Positions 59,701 through 63,836 of a DNA stretch of 64,000 nt are shown in pieces; positions within the stretch are counted from its first letter, which is position 1, and each line of letters begins with the position of its first letter. The notes under the pieces were generated by a model, which was given only the letters and a program-made list of their open reading frames with translations, was not told the origin of the DNA and did no database searches. The DNA is from Lucinisca nassula. Lineage: Eukaryota > Mollusca > Bivalvia > Lucinida > Lucinidae. Made by a program: the position numbers and the translations under genes. The stretch is from positions 168,194,652 to 168,258,651 of the forward strand of contig OY757012.1 in the NCBI GenBank assembly GCA_963580285.1. The letters are read 5' to 3'.

Positions 59701-61460
59701 TGAAATTTTGTATCAAAAAATGTAACAAAGATTTCTTGTCTTAAAGAACGAGATTCAAACTAAAAAGCATAGTCTTATTTACTTTTTTAAGATATACCAT
59801 ACCTCATCCTTTGTCTTGTAGCAAGGAGGATTAGAGTTAGGATCAAATTCCATGTCAGCTGGTATGGACTGAAAAACAAAAGATATTTCATTTATGGAGT
59901 GAAGTTTTCACATTTTTACAGTCCAGAAAACAATACTACTTACACGGTTCCTCGACAAGCTTTGACCAAAAGCCACCAAGATGCTCTGGAAGTAAATTCC
60001 TTGAACATGAGACAAAAAAATCTGTGGTTTTAGCCTGGGATAGTAATTCTGTTCTTACCCTTGTGTTCTTTCCCAGGCAAACTACATAAGTAAAGTGTGC
60101 AAAAAATAAAATGTTAAATAAAGTAAAATGAAAATTTTCTGTGGTGTTGTGCAAGAAAAAGAATCTAATAAGGTGGTCTGTTGTAGATGGGCATTTCCAA
60201 CCCTCGGGGTGACCGTGCTGGGCAGAACCTCGGCATAGTCTCGGTTCCGCTCAGCATGGTCATCCCTCAGCTTGGAAATGCCCATCTACAACAGAACCCC
60301 ATATAATATTCTTATAATAGTGACACAGTTTGTTTGTATTGGAGTTTAACAGCCCAGTCAACACTATTTTAGATCATTTTGAGCTGATCAGTTCACCTAT
60401 CCACACTTTTCCTGGGCAGGCTTATATATCAGTGGTTAACCAGTGCACATTCTTTCGCAAGAAACTGACAACTGTCCTTCTTGAATCAGGGGAAGGGAGA
60501 GAATGACCTAAGATCTCAAGCGGTTCAAAAGTTATGACCAATGTTATTTGTTTCCTTTTAACTTGGTCAATGGTCAAGGTCACAGGTCAAATGTTTTTGC
60601 ATGAAGGTGAAGCTCTTGTCACAAGGAACGTTCATGCCAAATATGAATACTCTATCTCCAATGGTTCAAAAATTATGACCAACGTTAAAGTTGTCCACAT
60701 ACAAACAAAAACCAACATACAGGGCAAAAACAATATGTCCCCGCTCCTGGGAACATAAAAAATTGTGATATTTTTTTATTTCTGCTCAAAATATAGATTG
60801 TGGGTACACGTTAGAAGGGCCTCATCGACAGTTTTCCAAGCCTGGGGATAACAGGCAGGTTCAAACCTTGGCTAAGCCTAGTTTCTGGACCCACGTTTCT
60901 AAAGTTCTAACATAACTACCATGTTTGTTAATTTTGAACAACTTGACCCTGATCTGCTGTTCCCATCTAACTCGTACATCAATTGAAGAAACCATTTTAT
61001 TCAAATCAAACTACGAGTATTAACACAAATATAACAAAGGTTGTGTGTTACTGACAGATAAAATTTTGATTGCTGTAAAATATTTTTAGAATCTAACAAC
61101 TACCATATAAATTATTGCAGCTGACCTGCATTTCCAGATTTTTCCATCTAACCATTTTTTCTTTTTCTTTTCTTTTCTTTCTTTTTTTTGGTCTGAAATA
61201 TCAGTAAGTCAGACTCCCTTCATGGAGACTGAAAGCTGGACAATGATGGGTGTATGTGCAGCAATATAACAATTCCTAATTTTCAACTATCTCTAATATT
61301 ACAGTACAAATTGGAGCATAAAATCAACTGTCCAAATCCAGTAAAACCCTGATAGGTATGCACAAACACATGTATATATTGCTCACAACAACCCAAATAC
61401 TTTACTTACATGTCTTGAAATAAAGCATGACAATGGTCCAATTTCTGTGAACAAACCAAC
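41749..61460 (-). CDS. POLR2G: RNA polymerase II subunit RPB7, C-terminal half (five exons, partial)
   Basis: Five minus-strand exons, each with GT/AG borders and compatible phase, join to encode the C-terminal 78 residues of RPB7. Exon coordinates are 61460-61410, 59868-59803, 54996-54925, 50080-50047 and 41762-41749. RPB7 pairs with RPB4 in the stalk of RNA polymerase II. It contacts emerging RNA through its OB-fold half, which is the part encoded here. Recognisable blocks are [64 protein letters not shown] and LVS-stop. All match the human protein closely, as I recall it, with no gap. Human RPB7 is 172 residues; the first 94 would come from exons beyond 64000. The introns (1.5, 4.8, 4.8 and 8.3 kb) are almost wholly repeats. 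The exons are intact, so the gene is probably functional. Confidence 0.93.
41995..42080. repeat. Palindromic core repeat (GATCAGATGGCTTC type)
   Basis: ACAATGTAGATCCAGATCAG-ATGGCTTC-TGAA-GAAGCCAT-CTGATCAGGATCTACATTGT: arms of about 28 bp. A second, shortened copy is at 43098-43155. Confidence 0.88.
42318..42445 (+). repeat. P1 half with tail
   Basis: GAGGCAGTTCTAACGAGTAC, CCACAACCTATGTCTTGGAG, CAGAAAGAAGAAAAATAATG, then CTATATAAAGTGTGGTTTAG and CATTTCGCGGAC. Confidence 0.7.
42464..42703. mobile_element. MITE M5 copy (TIR GGCCAGTTGTTCAAA type)
   Basis: Starts GGGCCCAGCTGTTCATAGC and ends TTAGTTTTGAACAATTAGTCC. The central palindrome is GTGAGCAGCTTTTGCA-TTTGCAAAAGCTGCTTACA. A second partial copy in the opposite sense abuts it at 42702-42830. 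Confidence 0.75.
43171..43882 (+). mobile_element. Hairpin-ended element HE-d
   Basis: The 5' end is AACTAGA, then the perfect palindrome ATGGCATGCCAT (43187-43198) and the word GATCCTC. The core has three units with CATATGCCACATG-CTATGT and TGACCCC-CCC-AGGG. The end is AGACAGACGGATGGATAGAC, then ATCCCCTC...GTGAGGAT (43856-43880). GAGGAT complements the 5' word. Confidence 0.7.
44013..44313 (-). mobile_element. SINE S2, complete with 13-bp target duplication
   Basis: CCTGATGAGGAGG occurs at 44000-44012 and again at 44314-44326. Between them is a full-length S2 in reverse orientation, nearly identical to the copy at 13113-13410, so it is a young insertion. Confidence 0.92.
44368..44530 (-). 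mobile_element. SINE S1, 3' half
   Basis: TTTGTTTCTTTGGAGTTTAA, GGCCCAGTCAACACTATTAA, CTGGTCAGTTTACCTATCCA and CACTTTTCCTGGGTAGCCTT match the S1 body reversed; the tRNA head is missing. Confidence 0.8.
44573..44644 (+). repeat. P1 palindrome copy abutting HE-g
   Basis: TTGTGGGTACTTGTTAGAAT-TGCC, then AAGGCACTCATAACGTATG and TAGAGAAATAAGGAGG, directly followed by the AACTAGA start of HE-g. Confidence 0.65.
44645..49612 (+). mobile_element. Hairpin-ended element HE-g (outer), split by HE-e
   Basis: The 5' end is AACTAGA, then the hairpin TTTGTTTTT...AAAAACAAA (44653-44674) and ATGTCTCCCC (44676-44685). The core units carry TTTGACCTCTAAGTATGACC, TTGAGGTACCAACCTG-GTCAT and AACACATCGTCTCATGG. 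The end is ACAGATGGACAGACAGACAG and a hairpin with arms ATGTCTCTCC and GGGGGAGACAT (49575-49611), then AATTAA. GGGGAGACAT complements the 5' word. Without HE-e it is about 1.7 kb. Confidence 0.78.
44804..48050 (+). mobile_element. Hairpin-ended element HE-e, nested in HE-g
   Basis: The 5' end is AACAAGA, then AGGGCCA-TGA-TGGCCCT (44810-44826) and GCTCACCTGA. The first core block (44860-45610) has about five units of about 155 bp (GAACAATCTTGGTAGAGGTC). The second (45640-47950) has about sixteen units of about 145 bp (AGCTCTGGCGGCCATTTTGT, CAAGGAACATTCCTGTGAAG, CCATCCACTGGTTAAGGAG). The end is GACGGACGCACGGACGCAGG and the 34-nt hairpin AGCTCACC...GGTGAGCT (48014-48047), then AAAAAG. HE-b is the same family, with the second block almost lost. 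Confidence 0.82.
49665..50005 (+). repeat. Minisatellite of ACAGACAGTGTAAGATTACTGTG units
   Basis: About twelve irregular units of 22-33 bp, each combining ACAGTGTAAGATTACTGTGACAG with variable spacing. It lies 40 bp from the POLR2G exon at 50047. Confidence 0.9.
50047..50080 (-). CDS. POLR2G: POLR2G exon: [11 protein letters not shown](G)
   Basis: The acceptor TTTTCTACTTTCAG ends at 50081 and the donor GTATGTATAT starts at 50046. The 34-bp exon leaves one base, G, for the next codon. Confidence 0.93.
50152..50440 (+). mobile_element. SINE S2, diverged copy
   Basis: GGCTGAGCTGCAAGGTGCTT, TCTAAGCCTGCCCAGCCAAA, ACCTAATTGGTTTCACTGGG, CTTGAGATGTCATTTCATAT, then AACTTCAATTCAAACAAAAC. HE-h starts in its A-rich tail. 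Confidence 0.75.
50451..52540 (+). mobile_element. Hairpin-ended element HE-h
   Basis: The 5' end is AACTAGA, then GTGTC-CAGAC-GACAC (50461-50475) and ATGCCCCCGCC. Core block 1 has about seven units of about 130 bp (GCCACAGTGACCTTGACCTT, GTCATAAGGAACATTTGTGT). Block 2 (51590-52400) has about five units of about 165 bp (GTGACCTTGACCTTGAGGTC, GGCATGGGTGGGGGTATTGC). The end is an ACGT-rich microsatellite and the near-perfect hairpin ATGCCCCCGGCATC...GATGCGGGGGCAT (52507-52537), then AAAAAC. The 3' arm complements the 5' word. Confidence 0.82.
52415..52490 (+). repeat. (ACGT)n microsatellite inside HE-h
   Basis: Five or more perfect GTAC/ACGT repeats followed by ACACACGTACAGACGGACGT; it replaces the CAGACAGAC-type run seen in the other elements. 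Confidence 0.88.
52750..52928 (-). mobile_element. MITE M3, reverse copy
   Basis: AATTCTGCTTTAAAAAGC, TTTCTGCACACAATGTCCTC, the palindrome CAAAAGTGGTCATGAAGATCACTTTTG (with one mismatch) and the right end TATAAATTTTACTGTA. Confidence 0.78.
52953..53246 (-). mobile_element. SINE S2 copy
   Basis: TTTGATTTGAGGTTTAACGT through GCAGTTTACCCGTACTCGTG to TTCTTCAAGCCCTGATGGG, reverse orientation, with small deletions. Confidence 0.85.
53280..53362. repeat. Palindromic core repeat, solitary half-decayed copy
   Basis: GCAAACAGCATTGAACCAGATCAGATGCCA ... TGGTCTGCACTGTTTGC next to the M4 copy; the same outer arms with a different, decayed tip. Confidence 0.6.
53365..53580 (-). mobile_element. MITE M4 copy with TTAA ends
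   Basis: TTAACTCATTTAGTACCGGA at the left and AAAAGGGTTAA at 53570-53580. The central palindrome is GATGCCGCAGAACGCGGCATC (53418-53438). Confidence 0.82.
53581..54031. other. No gene; decayed palindrome remnants
   Basis: Contains AAACATTGTAGACCC and CTGCACTGTTTGCTTAGGCC around 53785-53835, half-sites of the palindromic-core family. No exon was recognised. Confidence 0.45.
54032..54168 (+). mobile_element. Minimal hairpin-ended element (no core units)
   Basis: The start is AACTAGA, then CTCAGTGAAACTGA and TAGGGCCCTGG. About 40 bp on comes a GACAGACAGACAGACGGAC run, then the 3' hairpin AGGGCACCCACACT...AGTGCGGGGCCCT (54134-54163) and AATTA. All landmarks of the large elements are present in about 140 bp, with no internal tandem units. 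Confidence 0.72.
54384..54733 (+). mobile_element. MITE M2, complete copy inside a POLR2G intron
   Basis: TACAGTCGAACTTCAATGGC at the left and CATCAAAGTTCTACTGTA at the right. The central palindrome lies at 54525-54597, identical at its tip to the copy at 25050. Confidence 0.88.
54925..54996 (-). CDS. POLR2G: POLR2G exon: [18 protein letters not shown]...
   Basis: The acceptor CTTCTATTTGTAG ends at 54997 and the donor GTAAGTTGAC starts at 54924. The 72-bp exon, phase 0, encodes 24 residues ending [19 protein letters not shown] is a signature of RPB7 and distinguishes it from the paralogues RPC8 and RPA43. Confidence 0.95.
55170..55245 (+). repeat. P1 copy abutting the hairpin-ended element HE-k
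   Basis: GGGTACTCATTGAGGCGATTCTAAC, CACCCACAATCTTTATTTG and CCAGAAAAAAAG, followed at once by AACAATAGGCTC. Confidence 0.65.
55246..56152 (+). mobile_element. Hairpin-ended element HE-k, split by a SINE
   Basis: The 5' end is GAACAA, then the hairpin TAGGCTC-AAT-GAGCCTA (55251-55267) and GCTCACCTGAG. Core units as in 13830-15540 (GGCAGGATTTATG, ACTAAATATCTAAGCTC, GGTTTCAGA-AAGAA). The end is GAACAGACGACAATGGTGAGCTAAAAA, with the left hairpin arm lost. The tRNA SINE at 55709-56016 interrupts it. Confidence 0.75.
55709..56016 (+). mobile_element. tRNA-headed SINE S1, complete, with 11-bp target duplication
   Basis: ATCCAATCAGC flanks it at 55698-55708 and 56017-56027. The head has box A (CCTTGGTAGCTCAGTCTGA), an anticodon-like arm (CTGACTGGTAATCAGGAGG) and box B (GCGGGTTCGAAACCTGCC). 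The body and tail end GGGCCGTTAAACTCCAATAC, then AAACAAACAAAA. This is the reference S1 copy in the window; it is transcribable by RNA polymerase III if the boxes are active. Confidence 0.93.
56240..56748 (-). mobile_element. SINE S1, reverse, interrupted by an S2 SINE
   Basis: CCAGTAAGTTTACCTAACCA and CACAGGTTTATACCAAAATG (left part) continue after the insertion at GGGTAACCAGTACAGTGCAC, CAGAATCTGACACCTGTGCT and TCTTGAATCAGCAGAAGGGA. Confidence 0.82.
56340..56648 (+). mobile_element. SINE S2 nested in SINE S1
   Basis: The target duplication ACCAAAATGGGTAA occurs before and after (about 56327-56340 and 56655-56668). The S2 body is complete, with the tail AACCTCAAATCAAACAAACA. Confidence 0.88.
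56750..56959 (+). mobile_element. MITE M3, best complete copy
   Basis: TACAGTAAATTTCCTATATC at the left and AATAGCAAAATTGTACTGTA at the right, TA-bounded. The palindrome is CAAAAGTGGTCTTTAAGACCACTTTTG. CAGT-ended inverted repeats with TA sites fit pogo/Tigger or another Tc1/mariner group. Confidence 0.88.
56960..57309. other. No gene; half palindrome only
   Basis: Contains AGAATGTTGCCGG (S1 body word, reversed) near 56990 and ACAGTATAAATCCCGATAAG...CTAGATCTACACTGTTAGC near 57262-57310, a decayed palindromic-core repeat. Confidence 0.45.
57310..57482 (-). mobile_element. SINE S1, 3' half
   Basis: TTGTTTTGGAGTTAAACAGT, AGTCAACATTATTTAGGTCA, CTGGTCTGTTTACCTAACCA and TTCACCAGAAACTGACAG, in reverse orientation. 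Confidence 0.8.
57588..57889 (+). mobile_element. SINE S2, complete, plus orientation
   Basis: It starts GGCCCTCGCCCATAGGGGCT and ends AACCTCAAATCAAACAAACAAA. It is almost identical to the copies at 13113 and 44013. HE-i begins in its tail. Confidence 0.92.
57887..58194 (+). mobile_element. Hairpin-ended element HE-i, short
   Basis: The 5' end is AACCAGA, then GTGCCC-AGTG-GGGCAC (57900-57915) and TATACCCCCGGCC. One core unit follows (AACTACAAAGGGAAATAACT, AAATTTCAAGTTTCTATGTG). The end is CACAGACAGACAGACAGACA, then AAAGACAAAAACTA and the hairpin TATACCCCC...TATGCCGGGGTATA (58158-58193), then ACAAATT. Confidence 0.82.
58195..58360. repeat. M5-related flank
   Basis: AT-rich. It contains GCTGCAAAAATATGCTACTC and CAGTTGTTCAAAGCCTCATTAGC, pieces of an older M5 copy next to the intact one. 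Confidence 0.55.
58361..58604. mobile_element. MITE M5, complete copy
   Basis: GGGCCAGTTGTTCAAAGCAT at the left and TTAGTTTTGAACAACTGGCCC at the right, giving a TIR of about 15 bp. The palindrome is GTGAGCAACTTTTGCAT-TTTGCAAAAGCTACTCACA. Another copy is at 61726-61959. Confidence 0.85.
58582..59252 (+). repeat. 37-bp minisatellite grown from the end of MITE M5
   Basis: About eighteen units of 37 bp: GTTAGTTTTGAACAACTGGC then CCGTGATAACTAACATC. The GTTTTGAACAACTGGCC part is exactly the M5 right terminus, which forms the first unit. Units vary at CCCGTG/ACAGTG/CCTGTG, and one unit (near 58990) has a 9-bp deletion. Confidence 0.93.
59352..59573 (+). mobile_element. MITE M4 copy
   Basis: TAACCCATTGTATGCTAATG at the left and ACAATGGGTTAA at 59562-59573. 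The middle is decayed: GCAGGCCCTGATAGAATG and GGCGTCTGAGCTGGGCTTGC. Confidence 0.8.
59574..60160. other. POLR2G intron and exon region without other genes
   Basis: Apart from the exon at 59803-59868, no repeat or gene was recognised. Confidence 0.45.
59803..59868 (-). CDS. POLR2G: POLR2G exon: [18 protein letters not shown]...
   Basis: The acceptor TTTGTTTTTCAG ends at 59869 and the donor GTATGGTATA starts at 59802. The 66-bp exon is phase 0 and encodes 22 residues ending TKDE. Human RPB7 has E, M and M where this exon reads D, M and K around the variable sites; the [12 protein letters not shown] core is unchanged. Confidence 0.93.
60165..60307. mobile_element. Foldback MITE with 24-bp perfect arms
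   Basis: TCTGTTGTAGATGGGCATTTCCAA at 60177-60200 (cited as its two halves, TCTGTTGTAGAT and GGGCATTTCCAA) is perfectly inverted at 60272-60295. The inner part, GACCGTGCTG / CTCAGCATGGTCATCC, also pairs imperfectly. GC content is higher than the surroundings. Confidence 0.8.
60325..60510 (-). mobile_element. SINE S1, head-less copy
   Basis: TTGTTTGTATTGGAGTTTAA, AGCCCAGTCAACACTATTTT, CACTTTTCCTGGGCAGGCTT, AAACTGACAACTGTCCTTC and GGGGAAGGGAGAGAATGACC in reverse order of S1. Confidence 0.85.
60515..60765 (+). mobile_element. 3' fragment of HE-c family
   Basis: CAAGCGGTTCAAAAGTTATGACC units, GGTCAAGGTCACAGGTCAAA, then ACAGGGCAAAAACAATATGT and the end hairpin ATGTCCCC...GGGAACAT (60737-60756), then AAAAAATT. 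Confidence 0.78.
60775..60840 (+). repeat. P1 left arm
   Basis: TTTTTTATTTCTGCTCAAAATATAGATTG (cited in parts: TTATTTCTGCTC, AAAATATAGATTG), GGGTACACGTTAGAA and GGCCTCATCGA. It lies directly 3' of the HE-c fragment. Confidence 0.7.
60841..61409. other. POLR2G intron, no other feature
   Basis: Contains a CTTTT-rich pyrimidine run at 61158-61190; otherwise unique-looking. Confidence 0.45.
61410..61460 (-). CDS. POLR2G: POLR2G exon: [17 protein letters not shown]
   Basis: The acceptor TCATCATTGCAG precedes 61460 and the donor GTAAGTAAAG follows 61410. The 51-bp exon is phase 0 at both ends and encodes 17 residues of the OB-fold beginning. It is too short to be found by length-based ORF calling. 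Confidence 0.93.
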
Positions 61461-61525
61461 CTGCAATGATGAATCTCTCATATACATATACTGTAATGAT
61501 CTGAAGTATTGGGACAGATAGGCCT

Positions 61526-61605
61526 AAGCAAACAGTGCAGAACCAGATCAGACTGCTCCTGCTCCTAAGGGAGCAGTCTTATCAGGGTCTACAGAGTTTG
61601 CCATT
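61526..61605. repeat. Palindromic core repeat (AGACTGCTCC type)
   Basis: AACAGTGCAGAACCAGATCAGACTGCTCC ... GGGAGCAGTCTTATCAGGGTCTAC; arms of about 25 bp. A cleaner copy is at 62354-62412 (GATCAGACTGCTCCCTGAAGGAGCAGTCTGATC, cited by its arms GATCAGACTGCTCC and GGAGCAGTCTGATC). Confidence 0.8.
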
Positions 61606-61725
61606 CCATCTGCACCTTTTGGACTCCTTGCTGGATGTTGAAACAAAGGTTGAAATTTGAGGAGGATTAAAGCAAGTCCTCAGGGTTTCTGAATTTTTAG
61701 GATTTTTACACTAGACTGTAGCCTG

Positions 61726-61959
61726 TGTCCAGTTGTTTAAAACTAACAATTTTGTAAGTCAAGGTATTGTTAAAATTTTGATCATTTAATTATACATGTA
61801 TTTTTGTTGAAAAAAAATATGAATAGATTTTGCAATTGCAAAAGTTACTCACATTTCTTCTGCAAAAAATACCTGATTGTTAGATACTGTATTTTTAGAA
61901 GTTAACATTTTGATTATTAGCAAGCTTATTAAGATAGCAATGCTTTGTACAACTGGACT
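61726..61959. mobile_element. MITE M5, decayed copy
   Basis: GTCCAGTTGTTTAAAACTAAC at the left and GCTTTGTACAACTGGAC at the right, with the central TTTGCAATTGCAAAAG palindrome. Confidence 0.72.
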
Positions 61960-62036
61960 AATACCATAACTATGAAATGTGTCAAGCACGAATGTGCCAT
62001 TGGACATTTTGTGCTCAACAGAGACTAATCTCAGTC

Positions 62037-62266
62037 TTAACCCATTGTATACTAGTGGACTCTTCCATTGCTATATGTTGGACAAGTCCATTTGTCATAG
62101 AAGGGGTGGTAAGCCTATTTTTCCATTTTTATTCTATTTTTGACGGAAAATTCTGTTAGCAACAGTGCAGGCCCAGATCAGATGCCGCATTCTGCGGCGT
62201 CTGATCTGGGCCTGCACTGTTTGCCAAGGTACCCCTTTAGGGGTTACCCTGCATAAAATGGGTTAA
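62037..62266 (+). mobile_element. MITE M4, reference copy with TTAA target sites
   Basis: TTAA at 62037-62040 and 62263-62266. The ends are CCCATTGTATACTAGTGG and ...GCATAAAATGGG. The centre is GCAGGCCCAGATCAGATGCC-GCATTCTGC-GGCGTCTGATCTGGGCCTGC. The CCC/GGG ends in TTAA sites match piggyBac-type non-autonomous elements. Confidence 0.88.
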
Positions 62267-62419
62267 AAGCCACCAAGTCACATTATATAACCAATCTGCA
62301 CAATGATTACCATAATGGCCTTAAGTTACTGGGACAGACTGGCCTAAGCAAACAGTGCAAACCCAGATCAGACTGCTCCCTGAAGGAGCAGTCTGATCAG
62401 GGTCTACTATGTTTGCATT

Positions 62420-62812
62420 CCGCCTACACTTTTGGGGATAAATTCCTGGATCGTGAAACAAATTTGTTAACATTTTAAAGCAGAATTAACACTCATCAAA
62501 GAACTGATACTGTAGTACTGGTGATTAGACTTTCTTTTTCTTTTACCAATTTAACTATTATTAGCCAAACCTGGTGAGATGATTCTTACAAATGTCAACA
62601 TTCATTTCTTGGCCAAATTAGGGGACAAAGTCCCTTATTACCTAGTAGTTAACTTCTTATCGAAATTCATTATATCAGCAAATTCCCTATAGCGGCAAAT
62701 TATTAGGGAACAAATACTGTTGTTGCCATTACGAAAACATGCCTATACAAATACATTGCCACCTTAATCTCCGAAAAAATGAAGATTTTAAGATGAAATA
62801 TTACGATATTTT
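62420..62812. other. No gene seen
   Basis: AT-rich POLR2G upstream-intron sequence; no RPB7 exon motif was found in it. Confidence 0.45.
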
Positions 62813-62914
62813 TCTTATTTCTGCTCAAAATATAGATTGTTGGTACTCGTTAGAACCGCCTCATCGAGGCGGTTCTAACGAGTACCAACAATCTATATTT
62901 TAGAGCAGAAATAA
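62813..62914. repeat. P1 palindrome, near-perfect 100-bp copy
   Basis: The left arm TCTTATTTCTGCTC, AAAATATAGATTGTTGG, TACTCGTTAGAACCGCCTC is followed by its complement with a single-base difference, meeting at TCATCGA. The tail of the family (GTTTACCCCTGTAAACCCC, ACTATATAAAACAGGGGTT) is found at 63843-63900, displaced by the insertion of HE-j. Confidence 0.93.
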
Positions 62915-63836
62915 GACAAGAATTCCGCCGAAGGCTATGTCGCGCCTGTGGGGGCGCAAAGTCACCGAACCATGACATCTAGGGCAAGATCAAATATAGA
63001 TGCTTGCATAAAAGGCTTGTACTAAGTATCATTAATGAAGTTCACTTGAGAAAGAACTTAACCATTCGGGTGAACGCAAGGGTAGTGGCAATATTTTACA
63101 AAGTCAGTGAACCATGAAATGTAGGTCAAGGTCAAATATGGATGCTTGCATTTAAGTTGCCATCCCAAGATATAAGTTTGTACCAAGTATCATTAATGAA
63201 GCTCTTATGGTTCTTGAGAAATTAACTTGACCAGTAGGGTGAACGCTAGGGTGGTCGCAATATTTTACAAAGTCAGTGAACCATGAAATTTAGGTCAAGG
63301 TCAAATTTGGATGCTTGCATTGAAGTTGCCATCCACAAATTCAAGTTTGTACCAAATATCATTAAAGAAGTTCTTATAGTTCTTGAGAAATAAACTTGAC
63401 CATTAGGGTGAACGCTAGGGTGGTCGCAATATTTTACAAAGTCAGTGAACCATGAAATGTAGGTCAAGATGAAATATGGATGCTTGCATGTAAGTTGCCA
63501 TCCCCAGACACAAGTTTGTATGAAGTATCATTAATGAAGCTCTAATAGTTCTTGAGAAATAAACTTGACCATTAGGGTGAAAGCTAGGGTGGTCGCAATA
63601 TTTTACAGTCAGTGAACCATGAAATGTAGGTCAAGGTCAAATATGGATGCTTGCATGTAAGTTGTCATCCCCAGACACAAGTTTGTACCAAGTATCATTA
63701 ATGAAGCTCTTATAGTTCTTGAGAAATAAACTTGACCATTAGGGTGAACGCTAGGGTGGTCGCAAATGTTGACGCCTTGACGAACGGACGGAAAACCGGG
63801 CGCCTATATCGCGCCATGCTAATAGCAGGCGCGACA
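62915..63836 (+). mobile_element. Hairpin-ended element HE-j, inserted in P1
   Basis: The 5' end is GACAAGA, then the small hairpin GCC-GAA-GGC and TCGCGCC (62940-62946). The core has five units of about 165 bp (ACAAAGTCAGTGAACCATGA, GGTCAAATATGGATGCTTGC, TTCTTGAGAAATAAACTTGA). The end is TTGACGAACGGACGGAAAAC and the hairpin TCGCGCC-ATGCTAATAGCA-GGCGCGA (63809-63834), then CAAAAA. AATAAG stands on both sides, possibly by chance. Confidence 0.82.

Noticed and set aside
61977..62159. 60-codon plus-strand frame as an upstream RPB7-related exon
   Set aside because: It overlaps MITE M4 and lies on the wrong strand.
62813..62914. Transcription terminator or microRNA precursor
   Set aside because: A 100-bp repetitive palindrome with many genomic relatives; no evidence for a discrete RNA gene.
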